Below are positions 21,887 through 32,355 of a stretch of 64,000 bases of DNA, one piece after another. Location: assembly GCA_037367355.1 (NCBI GenBank), contig CM074698.1:2604001-2668000 (forward strand), in the 5' to 3' direction. Made by a program: the position numbers and the translations under genes. This DNA is from Neoscytalidium dimidiatum (lineage: Eukaryota > Ascomycota > Dothideomycetes > Botryosphaeriales > Botryosphaeriaceae). The notes below the pieces were generated by a model. The model saw only the letters and a program-made list of their open reading frames with translations. It was not told the DNA's origin and did not search any database. Positions within the stretch are counted from its first letter, which is position 1; each line of letters opens with the position of its first letter.

Positions 21887-22669
21887 ATGCCGCCCGACAG
21901 CTCCTCGTTTACCGCGCTGAACGTCTCGAGCTCCGCCGTGCCGGAATGGATGGGCTCCTTCACCCTGTCCGCGCCCCCGAACACCGATCTCTGGCGCAAG
22001 CCGCCCAGCAGTGATACCTCGACCGCCCCCATCCTCTATACCGCCCTGCGCAACCCCTTCGTGGCCGCCGAGGTCACCGTGTCCGCCGACTGGGAGCTCG
22101 AGTGGGATCAGGCCGGCTTAGTGATATTCGCAGGTGCTCCGCCAGGCCGGATTGGGGGCTCGCGGCAGTCAGCAGCACCGGCTGCGCAGGCACCTGCACC
22201 GCAGGCACCCGCTTCCGCTCCCGCTCAGCCTCAGCCTCAGCTCCAGCAACAGGATGCTCCGCCGCCTGCCTACACGCCGCCCGAACCCGCCTCGAAATGG
22301 GTAAAGGTCGGCCTGGAGTTCAGCAACAACGAGTGTCATGCTACCTCCGTCTGCGCCACTTCTGACGGCGCCGACTGGGCCCTTACCTCTCTGCCCTCGC
22401 ACCGCGGCCGCCGGTCGGATCTGCGTGTCAAGATGGAGCGCATCGGGTACGCCCTCTGGGTGTGGTATGAGGACGACGTCAGCGGGTGGAAAAAGCTGCG
22501 AGAGGTGACGTGGTTCTTCTGGGGCGTCGAAGACAAGGCTGTGCGCGTGGGCGTGTATGCATCCCGCCCGGCAAATCTTGGTGCAACGCATTACGAGCGC
22601 CGGCACGGCGGTCCACGTGTGACCCAGCGGAATCTGCTCGTGGAGTTTGAAGGCTTAGAGATCTTCTGA
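21887..22669 (+). CDS. DUF1349 family protein
   Basis: Single exon, 260 residues. The sequence fits the DUF1349 family (concanavalin-like beta-sandwich, related to bacterial regulators and YdfQ-type proteins), whose biochemical function is not established. Visible blocks: WMGSFTLSAPPNTDLWRKPPS near the start, TVSADWELEWDQAGLVIF (about 64-81), KWVKVGLEFSN, the RSDLRVKMERIGYALWVWY strand pair, and a C-terminal VRVGVYASRP followed by LLVEFEGLEIF. A low-complexity Ala/Pro/Gln insertion splits the domain at about residues 88-135, longer than needed for the fold. No signal peptide or membrane helix, so probably cytosolic. The start is the first ATG of the frame and leads directly into family sequence. 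Confidence 0.85.
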   Translation: MPPDSSSFTALNVSSSAVPEWMGSFTLSAPPNTDLWRKPPSSDTSTAPILYTALRNPFVAAEVTVSADWELEWDQAGLVIFAGAPPGRIGGSRQSAAPAAQAPAPQAPASAPAQPQPQLQQQDAPPPAYTPPEPASKWVKVGLEFSNNECHATSVCATSDGADWALTSLPSHRGRRSDLRVKMERIGYALWVWYEDDVSGWKKLREVTWFFWGVEDKAVRVGVYASRPANLGATHYERRHGGPRVTQRNLLVEFEGLEIF

Positions 22670-23983
22670 AGGCTGAGCGCCGCCCCCCGTCAATACCATT
22701 TCCTCCAGCGCGACCATAATCACCGCTACTACCGCCTTTTCTTTGCATCGCGGCCCTGGTTATCCCACCACCATTCCGCCCTGCTTGCCCGTTTTGTACA
22801 AAGGGTCTGGAACCATCGGCAGTGCCGCAAAATTGTTCCATCAGCTTATTTTTGAGGTGTTCATCTGCCTTTTTCAGTATTCCCTTCGGTCCATTGCATT
22901 AGCAGATATCCCAAAGAGCGGTTCAAACTTTTTCTTCGGTTCTGGGCCTTTTCAAAAAACTTTTTTTTCCTCTATACGGTTTCCTAAAAAGGACAACTTG
23001 ATTCCCCCAGGCTTTTGTATGCGGCGCAGTGGAATGCCGCAACACCGTCCAGACAGTGAGGTACGGCGCTAAGTCATCATCTGTTGAGGAGTTGGTTTTC
23101 CCTGGTCAAAATTCTCAATTTGAAAGTTTCTGAAAATGTGCGTTGTAAAGATTGCAAATTGCCCATATTCCCTTCACATCGTCTTAATTGTCTATTGCTT
23201 TCTATCTTCTTGTGCTGCGCGAAATTGGTGCGCAAGATACTCTCGGATTCTTTTTTCGGATCGCCTGCTTCATCGCCGTTACCTAATGTTCTATGGGAAT
23301 GGCCAGGTCAAGTGAAGCGTTAATATCTGTGGTGAAGACAGTAGTTATGTTAGGTGTCTTGTTCGATGTATATTTATCTGGGAGCTAGTTGCAAAGCTGA
23401 CAGCACCCATTCTTTCCGAAATCGTAATTAATGTCACTGGTGCGGGTTCAGCCACTCCTTGTTCAGTAACCGTCATAACATTGTTTATTCTCCTGCTGAA
23501 AGAGGTGGGTTCTCTTCGTCTTACAAGCATCGTGCCCAATATCGTTGATCATAGTGAGGTAAGGGTTCCCGGCGGTCGATTTCCGTACGAAGAACTTGTA
23601 GTTGACATTTGCATCCCGAATAGGCTGCCTGCAATGAGTTGTATCACACGTGAATGCTTAATCCAAGGCCGCTTTGAAACTAGGACTACTCGAGGAAGCG
23701 ACTGAGTGTGTTGTCAATGTTACTTTGCATGTGGTACACCGTTTATTCCCCATCTTGAGACTTCGTTTCCTGATAACGCGGAGTGGTAAGCAACCTGCTT
23801 TGTTACGCATAGTTTAGCCACGTCGTTGTCTTCATACCCCTTTCAACATAGCCTTTCTCCAAACGGCGCCTGGACAGCTGAAGAGTTTGGCGGCTCGGCC
23901 TTCAGTTCTTGCTTCTTTTACATCTGCGAAGTAACAGTGTCTATTTCACAAACCTAGCATCTCCATCATCCGCACCCGCAATC
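22670..23983. other. intergenic region
   Basis: No supported gene. T-rich stretches at about 22.8-23.0 kb follow the DUF1349 gene. Frames at 23.1-23.7 kb are short and domain-free. Confidence 0.5.
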
Positions 23984-25132
23984 ATGCTCAAGCAAACAAT
24001 ACTCAACCTTTCCATCTTCCCCTTCATTTCACTTGCTCTTCACCCCTTAGGATACTCTTTTCTTCACAGGCGAAATAAACCAGCATGGGCTACCTGCCTC
24101 ACGGCCAATCAAGGCTGTAGAGATATCTACGCGCTTGTCCAGCGCTGCTGGGACACCGGCGTACCTTCCGGTTACCTTGATCCGAACAACCGCGACATAA
24201 GCGACAACTTCCGCACTTGCTTCTGCGGCGATACGAAGACCAATAATGAGGGATCGTGGCAATCATGCGCAATCTGCATCATGAACGCGTCGAAGGGAGC
24301 CGAATTTGTGAATGTGGAAAACACGGACATTGTGACATTTTGCGCTTCGCCTGGTGAGTTCTCTCTTACCTATACTCAAGGGCCACGTCCTCCTACCTCC
24401 CATTCTCTCTTTCAGCATCCTACTACACTACTTAATTGTCACCAGACAAGCCACAACTGACCGCTGCCACCACTAGACCCAAATCTCTACGTCTGGCTCA
24501 CCGGCTTCCTCAACTTCACCCTCCGCACCGACACCGACGCGCTCTCGACACCGTCCCCAATCCTATCCGGCCCCGTCACAGCCATCTCCACCCTCGCCTC
24601 CAATTACTCGCCCGACCCGTCCGCCAACCAAATCCCCAGCGGCATCTACCAGCTTACGACCGACACCGTCAGCGTGTTGCCCACATCATCTTCCTCGTCC
24701 CCTCCAGACAACAGCGGTGGCGGATCTTCGCAGACGACGGACTCTGGTGCTGGTGATGATGGCGTGTTGACGGTCCTGTACTACACGAACTCGGCGACGA
24801 GCATGTACGTCGTCGGGCCGGCCAGCGAGCTCGCGTCGTTGGTGGCGCTGGCGCCTGCGTCAAATGGAAGCGGTACGCAGAGCGTGCAGGCAGAGGCAGA
24901 AACAGCAGCAGCGAAGGAGAGCGTCACGACGGGCTTGTTCGCACAGAGCGGGCGGACGGTGTTGATTGTGGGGCCGGCCGAGACGGGGAATGGGACGGGG
25001 AAGGCGACGCGGCAGGGTGGTGCGGTTGGTGCGGAGTCCATGGTGGATGGGAGGAAGAGGGAGGGGATTGTGCTTGGGGCGGTTATTGGTGTTGCGGTTG
25101 GGGTTGCTGTTATTGGAGCAAGGGTTTGGTGA
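23984..25132 (+). CDS. secreted cysteine-rich protein with Ser/Thr-rich stalk and C-terminal membrane segment
   Basis: Two exons, 23984-24353 and 24477-25132, joined by a 123-bp intron, give 341 residues. No known domain was recognised. The N-terminus (MLKQTILNLSIFPFISLALH) is a probable signal peptide. Residues ~35-120 hold a Cys-rich module with CLTANQGCRDIY, CW, TCFCGD and SCAICIMN, eight to nine Cys in all. After the junction comes a region with N-glycosylation sites (NFTL, NYSP), a Ser/Gly/Asp-rich stretch, then a second ordered part (LTVLYYTNSATSMYVVGPAS). The C-terminus is a glycine/valine-rich hydrophobic helix (VLGAVIGVAVGVAVIGARVW), fitting a GPI-anchor signal or single membrane anchor. 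Likely cell surface or wall. The splice acceptor CACTAG is chosen because it keeps phase; another AG at 24444 does not. Coding sequence shifts from C-rich to G-rich near 24.72 kb. Confidence 0.7.
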
Positions 25133-25596
25133 GATACTAGGGTTGCTTTGTGGGTTAGAGAGCGGTTGGTCAAGCATGGTCATTGTTGTATGACAGTTGC
25201 GGAGATTGGGCGCTCTGAGGCTCGACTGAGTGAGCGTAAGGACACCTGGAATCTTACAGGCTATTTACCCGCGTTACGAACGTAATCTTGATTCTGCCTA
25301 CTCGGATTCAAAAAAGAGCTCCCGTCTACCATTTTACAGCCTGTAATCTCCGACCTTCTTCCTCAAGTTTAACAGTGAAGAGTGGCCGCTTGAGCGAGTG
25401 ACATCAGTTTTGAGGGGGAGTTTCCAGACCTTTGATTCGCTGTAATTTACAATTTCCCCGACCATTCTATCCATCTGAGACTGACCTAGTCGTACAACGC
25501 AGAAGCACATCCTGAAAGAGATAGATTTCAGGGAGCTTGTTACTTCACGCAAATGACGTAACGCGGGGAACGATAGCAACTCATTCACCATCATCA
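25133..25596. other. convergent intergenic region
   Basis: The 3' ends of the cell-surface gene (+) and of the LOA1 gene (-) face each other here; no other feature is seen. Confidence 0.5.
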
Positions 25597-26729
25597 TCAT
25601 CTTCTCCTCTTTGTCCAAATCTTGACGAAATCCGACTTTTCCTTAACACCTAGTCCAACCCGCTTTACCCTACCCAAGCGGGCGAGGTCCTCTCCTACGC
25701 GGTCGAGCACCTTCTTCTCATCCGTGCTCAGTTCGACATATTCCGAGATTCCTTCTCCAAGTGGCGTACCCTCAAACGCGTTGGACGAGATCCGACTGCC
25801 GGGTTGAGGTGAGTGGTCACGTCCGGTCGAGGTAGAAGGTGCCTCAAGCTTGAATCCAGCTGTGTTGAAGACGGCCTCTGCGATGCGTACTCGGATGCAG
25901 TGGGTAGGTTTGGAGCAAAGGTTCCATAGAAATTTAAAGTATGTACTGGGAACGGGTGTGGTTACATCTGCGGGAGTATAGCGCAAGCTGACAGGGAAGA
26001 TCTTGGTCTTTGCTGGAATCGTCAAAAGACTAGGGCTGAAAGGCAGGATACCACGGCCATTGGTTGTCGTGCACTCCGGGAACACGACAATCGATGTGTC
26101 CGGATTCTGAGCTATGAGCTTTGCAAGAGGGACAAGGGTCACGTCAGGAGGTGGGGTTCCGGAAGGCGGTGCCAGAGCGTGGAGTATTGCGCGGAAACAA
26201 GTCACTCGCTGCACAAGTCTTGTAGATGGATATGAGATGGTGAAGATCGGGTCGAATATGGCAGCGAGGTAGAGAGCATCCAGTGGCGATGTGAAAGAAG
26301 AAGCAATGACGGTCCCACCATGTGGGAGGCGCTTCTTATCCTGCTTTGCCAACGAACTGCAGTACGACACATTAGCAGGATTCCGATTTAGTCGACAGGC
26401 GAGCTGACCCTCTCTTGACGCCATCAATTTGCAAGTCTATCCACCACACTCCGGGAATGCCCAGCATCAGCCATAGCGCAGCTTTGCGGACCAAGGAACC
26501 GACTGGAAGCCAGCTCAGCAGCAAGAAATATACGGCAGCGGCGGTGAACAGCAAAGGCACGCGACAGGCGAAGAGGAATAGATGGAATGGCAATGCAAGC
26601 TTCGAGGACTCGGTAGGGACGGGGAAGAATGGGGCGACTCCGGTGCCTGCAGCATGTGTCAGATTGAGGTGTGTCGGGTGAGCTTGAGGCCAGCGTACCT
26701 CTGTCGCGGAACTGCGAATATTTCTCCAT
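25597..26729 (-). CDS. LOA1: lysophosphatidic acid acyltransferase, LOA1/VPS66 type
   Basis: Three exons on the minus strand: 26729-26699, 26646-26409 and 26356-25597, with introns of 52 bp each, give 342 residues. The product begins MEKYSQFRDRGTGVAPFFPV, typical of fungal LOA1 proteins; this start only appears after joining the 31-nt first exon. Two hydrophobic helices follow (residues ~28-85). The acyltransferase core has GTVIASSFTSPLDALYLAA (motif I region), FPECTTTNGRGILPFS (motif with the Glu-Thr-Thr core) and the hydrophobic FPVSLRY. The family acylates lysophosphatidic acid at the ER or lipid droplet and affects vacuolar sorting in yeast. The second junction reads DGVKRG|SLAKQDKKRLP. 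The C-terminal 70 residues are variable and Lys/Arg-rich at the end. Confidence 0.88.
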
Positions 26730-27396
26730 TGTGGGCTTGGGCCTGGGAGGTGTGCGGCGGGCGCAAATTTCAGTGCAAGAGACAAGGCGTCGAGCGAGCT
26801 TCACGCTGCTCCATTCGGTGCCCGAAGCACGCAGAACAGCGTCGGCAGCTGCGCAAGGTGTTGTAGCGTGGCCAGCGGACAGTGACGTTCATGTGAAAGC
26901 TGCGGGCCCCGGCCGCTCAGCTCAGACCGTCGCTGAGTCAGCAGCTGCATTCCGTCCCAGTGTCGTCTCTCTACCAGTCAGGAAGGCAGCACGAGAGCCT
27001 GACATAGGCAGAGAAACCAAAAGCTCAAGTGTAATGTGCGGAATGGACGGAGTGGATCGAGGCATATTGGATCGGACACCTGCTCCAAGTCCCCACGCGC
27101 GCGGGAGTTAGCAGCTTGATGCTGCAATACCGGTGTAATCGACCGGGCAGCCTGCAGGACCCGAACCTGGCATGGTTTGTGGCCCGTGCCCATTGTTTAC
27201 GGATTTCCTTCTCCAGCCGCCTAGCGACGGCATCGACCCCAAGAAGTCGCTTCGCACTCGCCAGCGCAAACACCATCCTAACACCTCGCTGTCTGCCCGG
27301 CCCTGTCTACTCCAGCTTGAAATGAGGAGCTTATAGCTCTCGCTGGCTGTCCGCGCTTCTGTTATTCCTTCTCTTCGTCACACCCGCTTTGTGAAA
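26730..27396. other. divergent promoter region LOA1 (-) / kinesin-14 (+)
   Basis: 667 bases between the two start codons. Frames at 26.6-27.3 kb are antisense or leader shadows. A hairpin-like, T-arm-like stretch near 27150-27190 was examined as a tRNA and rejected. Confidence 0.5.
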
Positions 27397-30300
27397 ATGG
27401 ACTCGCACGAGAATTCGGTATGCTGCATGCTCCATTCCCATCCTCACCTGCCCACCACCAATTGATGCTGACTATCACCATTACAGAGGCCTACAGGCAT
27501 CAAGCCGCCTAGCAAGCTCCCCGCGCTGACCTCTGCTATCGGCCGCGGTCTCCACGAGTTGTCTGCTGCCGACAACAACTCGCGCGCAATGCCACCACCT
27601 TTGGTTCCCGGCAAGCACAAAGCCACTGGACGTATGGAAAACAGAGGCCCGATACAATAATACCAGTCACTGATGAATTCCGCAGTTCCGGAACCGGCGC
27701 TCAAGCGGAAGACCTTAGCCGAGAAGGCTGGAGAAGTCAAATCTAAAGTCCCCGCACCCCCGAGCTCGAAGCCAGTCAATGGTACCGTCAAGGGTGTCAC
27801 AGCCGCAGGTATGCGCAATGGCGCCCACTCATCTTCAGTTTCAGCAGCTTCTACGCGTCCTACTCGGGCCAACTCCACCACGTCTTCCTTCTCCAACAGC
27901 TATCATCATGGCTCCCGCACCGCCCGTCCGCAGACATCCATGGCGCATTCGCGAAGCATGTCTCATCAGACTCCTTCGAACCGCCCTCACACGTCGATGG
28001 AGAACAATGACAGTGACCCACCATCCCTCGGCAAGCGCAAGGGTACGAAAGCCATTTCTATTACAACACATGTTCCCGCAGAGGAAGTCCAGCTTGGGAA
28101 GCTTCGTTGCAGCAGCGGTAGCAAGTATGACGGTATCTCGTACCGCAAGGCCTCTCGTGGAACCCAAGCTGGACAGCAATCTGGGACAAGGTTTCCTTCT
28201 CTGCCTCTTCAGCACCCTCAGCATCAGTCTAGTATTCATGCTCAGCATGGCGCGTCTCCAAAGTCTTACCGGGATGTGTCGCTTTCAACCCAGTTTCAAG
28301 CCTTAACCATCTCAGATGGCATCAAGGACTGTATCCCGGAAGAAGAAGAGCCGCCTGCTACGCCATCATTGATACCCCGTCCTGTGCTCGCGCAGCTTCA
28401 GCCTCTCCCAACACTACATCCCCCAGCAACCCCGTCAAGTACTCGCTATCGCGCTACGTCTCCTTCTAAAGAAAGTGTCAAACCATTTCTGAGTAAAGAT
28501 TCTAACGTGCGTGCGCCATTTACAGCATGGGACACAAAGGGTCGCCTCGAAGACATGGAGGCCCTTTACGGCGAGCTCAAGCAGCAAATGCAGAGCACTA
28601 CGACCGAACGCGAGAACATGAAGGAAAATATTGAGACTTACAAGACTAAGAGTATGTCAGCGACTCTCTCATATATCCACAGCTCTATGTGGGAGCTTGC
28701 AAGCACTCGATATGTTACACAGTTCAAGAGCCTGAAGTTAATACGCGACCTTATCACAACAGTCAACGAACTCGACACTATGCGAGTGCAACTATCCGCG
28801 AAAGTCGACTCGTACCGTTCCGAACTGGAGGATACAAGGCTGAAACTAACTCAATCCGAGATCGCCCTCGACGCAGCAACGAAGACCCATGCATTCGAGC
28901 TGAAAGACCTGCAGAGACAGAGCGAGCATGAACTGAAAAACCTACAGTTCCAGCACGAAAGAGAAATAACGAGGCTGAAGCAGGATGCGGAAAGGAATGC
29001 GGAGGAGATGCAGAGGAGACTAGACGCTCAGAATAACGATATGAGGAGGGAGTACGAGCAAAGATATGCTGAAATGAAGAAAGAGTTGGAGACAGAACTT
29101 GAGAAGGAGCGGCAGTTGCGGATCAAAGAGGTCTCCGAATTGAAGATGGAGACTGAGCTTCATCGCCAGAATGCGGGCGTCGACCTTGAGAGGAAGGATC
29201 GCGAGATGAAGGAGCTCAAGCATGAGAACGAACAGCTTCAGGCCGACATTGAACGCAAGACTGCACTGGAGAAGAACCTACGCGACAAGCTCTCTGAGGC
29301 TTCTGCCAATATTATGACCCTCGAGAGCTCCAACAGCGCTATGAAAGCAAAGATCAATTTCCTTGAGTCGGATAGCCAGGCTCAGTCATCCGCATTTGGG
29401 GAGCTCCAGAAGCAGATGCAAGAAGCAATCGACGCAGCTGAAGAGGCCAAAGCTAAGCTTCGTGCAGAGGAGACACTTCGCCGGAAGCTTCACAACCAAG
29501 TGCAGGAGCTCAAAGGCAACATTCGCGTCTTTTGCCGTGTTAGACCACCATCTGAGGTGGAACTCAACCAAGCTGCGGAAATCGCTTACCCGGACGCCGG
29601 AAAAGACAGCAAAGAAGTGGTTATTCAGGGGCCTGAACAGAAGAGTGCGATGGGCACCGTTTCTCGATCCACCAACCCCTTTACGTTTGACCGCGTTTTT
29701 GGCCCTGGATCACAGAATGCTGAGGTCTTCGAGGAAATCTCCCAACTTGTTCAGTCGGCGCTTGATGGTTACAACGTATGCATTTTCTGCTATGGCCAGA
29801 CAGGCTCTGGTAAGACTTTTACCATGTCTTCGGTTGATGGTATGATCCCACGTGCCGTGCAGCAGATCTACACTACTGCACAAGAACTCGAGGAGAAGGG
29901 TTGGAGGTACAAGATGGAGGGTCAATTTGTTGAGGTCTACAATGAGAACTTGAATGATCTTCTCGGTAAGGCTGAGGAGCTGGATAAGAAGAAACTCGAG
30001 ATCAGGCACGACCCAGTGAAGAAGCAGACGACAATTACGGACGTCACTACTGTTGCCCTGGACTGCCCCGAGAGGGTGCAGGAGATGCTTTCCAGTGCCT
30101 CTCGTAACCGCAGCGTTGCTGCTACCATGGCAAACAGCAGGTCATCTCGGTCGCACTCCGTCTTCATCCTTAAGCTCAAGGGCGAGAACTCTATCACGGG
30201 AGAGCGGAGTGAGGGAACCCTCAACCTTGTCGACCTGGCTGGAAGCGAACGCTTGAGTCACTCCGGTGCCACAGGCGATCGTCTGAAGGAAACACAGAAC

Positions 30301-30686
30301 ATCAACCGCAGTCTGAGTTGTCTAGGCGATGTCATCGGTGCGCTGGGGTCCGGCAAGGAAGGCGCCCATGTGCCGTACAGAAACAGCAAGGTAGGTCTCA
30401 AGGACAGCAAGGCCATGGCTCAACATATTCGCTGACATTCGCCGGCAGTTGACTTATCTGCTGCAATACTCCCTTGGTGGCAATTCTAAGACGCTCATGT
30501 TTGTCATGATCAGCCCGCTGCAGCCACACTTGCACGAGACATTGACTAGCTTGAAGTTCGCGACCAAGGTAGGTCGCATATTCTTACTATATTTAAAAGT
30601 GCAACCGTGTGATATACTGATAGGTATCCCAGGTGCACAACACTCACATCGGCACCGCTAAGAGACAGGCCAAGGTCAAAGACTAA
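27397..30686 (+). CDS. kinesin-14, C-terminal motor (Kar3/KlpA type)
   Basis: Minus-end-directed motor of the mitotic spindle. Six exons are supported: 27397-27417, 27487-27631, 27686-28651, 28763-30390, 30449-30568, 30633-30686, giving 977 residues. The tail (residues ~1-300) is Ser/Pro/Thr-rich and basic; a long coiled coil (about 300-590) is followed by the neck [17 protein letters not shown] and the motor domain at the C-terminus. Motor motifs: P-loop [11 protein letters not shown], switch [12 protein letters not shown], switch [12 protein letters not shown], and [13 protein letters not shown]. The product ends [21 protein letters not shown]. The intron 28652-28762 is 111 nt long and has no stop, so it can be read through; removing it restores [18 protein letters not shown], continuous heptads. 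The final acceptor CCCAG was preferred over an AG 9 nt upstream to give FATKVHN. Longer tail than the ~770 residues of Aspergillus KlpA. Confidence 0.92.
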
Positions 30687-32355
30687 TCCATGATTGCTCT
30701 CCCGTTACTCGATCCTTGTCTAATGATATGAGCGCCTGGCACTTGTGACGACATCGAGTGTCAGGCCAATGTACAGAGAGCAGCAAGGAACCAGGGTGAT
30801 CAGTTCTCTCTTCTGTTTTTTCTTGCTCTATATCACAGCTTCTGCCCACTTCATGTTCCGGGCAAGAAGCTTCACAGGCGTTGGAGGTGTCTTTACTCAC
30901 GGCTGTGCCTGAAATCCCGTGGAGGAACTGCACCGCTTATATAGCTCGATCACACGGAAAGCTAGCCTTCCCTTCTTCCATTCCACCAAAGGAATGGAAC
31001 TTACGGAAGGGGGGCTTTGGAGGATTGGAGTAGGAACTGAAAGGTTAATGGGGCGTTTTTCTTTTAGCTTTTGGTCGTCTCTTTGGCTTGAGAGACGGGA
31101 TTTTGGAGGGGAAGGGGATGTTGTCTTACTTGTCTCTTCTGGTTGGACTTAGAAAGACCAGTACCGATTATGCAAATGGAAAGGTTTCAGGACGTGAATG
31201 TCGTCTTATGATGCTGTTGATGGGTGAATTCTCTTCGCCTGGTGGTTCGACTTGCCCAGCGTCTTTGCAGAATTCTGTGACTTTGCGGGACGATTCTATC
31301 TTACGAGGGTTGAAGCAGAGACGCTACTGCAATACGACATGGTTTCCTAGGCATGCATCCATTATTTGGTAACTATATTAGCTTCCGCTCACCTTTGCGT
31401 TGCACTCCCACCTGTCTGAACTTTCATTAGCGCAAACGCTACAGGATACCGTGAGACGTTGACAACTATCAACTTCAGCATCGCTTGAGAATGTGAATAA
31501 CTATCAATAGCGATCCTCAGTGACTTGATTGTACTGTACATATATGCATGTTACGAAACCGATAGCCCTGTAGGCGACCGAAATGAATCCAAAGATCGTA
31601 GTGCGTATATGCACCAGAGATGCTTCGGTGATGTATTGAACTCATCTTCTTCACAGTAGTGGTGGGAGCGCTGCGTTCTTGAAATCCAAGAAATCCACAA
31701 CACTGTGCAGGAGGTCGTGCTCATAAGGCTGTAGGCCATTCCTTGCACATCCATGTTGTCATTATTTTTTTTTTTTTTAGTTATAAAACAAATATGTTCG
31801 TCCTATATCAACTTTCCTGAAGAACAAGTAAAGGCAGCACTTTAGACGACAAAAGGAATCGGTCCTGCGTATGAGGCATGCTTATCAGTTGCAATGAAGG
31901 GAACATGTGATGAGTTAGCCACATTGTTAGGAGAGCATGGTTCTCCCAGGTGAAAAAAACAGGTCAGGCGGCACGACGTGTTCACGGACGAACGAGGACG
32001 GAGACGTGAGCCGCTCAGGTAGCGGCGAATAAGCAAAGAGACGGCAGCCAATCATAGGACGTGCATTGTGTGCTTCGCCAGAAGCGTGACTCGTGGCGCT
32101 AACGGGAGGCTTGACCTCATTGAGTCGACGGGGATCGGCGGCGAACACAAAGCAGAGCCTGGACGGCCAACAAGGTGCTCAAATCTTCTGGCTGCCTGTC
32201 CCCCGTTCTCCGCTAGCGCTCGCCGTGTCCGTCCTCCTCCGTCATCTGCGCCCTCGCCTGGAAGCCCTTAAACCCGCTTTCTGTCGCTGCCTCGACCTCC
32301 ATCGCAATCGCAGGAAAAGAGAGGGCCTCACCGCGCCAAGAGTCGAGGGGCAAAC
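30687..32355. other. intergenic region
   Basis: No supported gene. Short frames only, a T14 run at about 31766 and a GC-rich CT-rich leader from about 32.15 kb belonging to the zinc transporter. Confidence 0.5.

Noticed and set aside
27130..27200. Possible tRNA on the minus strand because of a CAGG-TTCGGGT-CCTG stem-loop
   Set aside because: The loop lacks the invariant A58, no A box lies at the right distance and no acceptor stem can be drawn.
28652..28722. 71-nt GT-AG intron in the kinesin gene ending at ACACAG
   Set aside because: It would shift the frame away from the motor domain; the 111-nt intron ending at 28762 keeps phase and the coiled-coil register.
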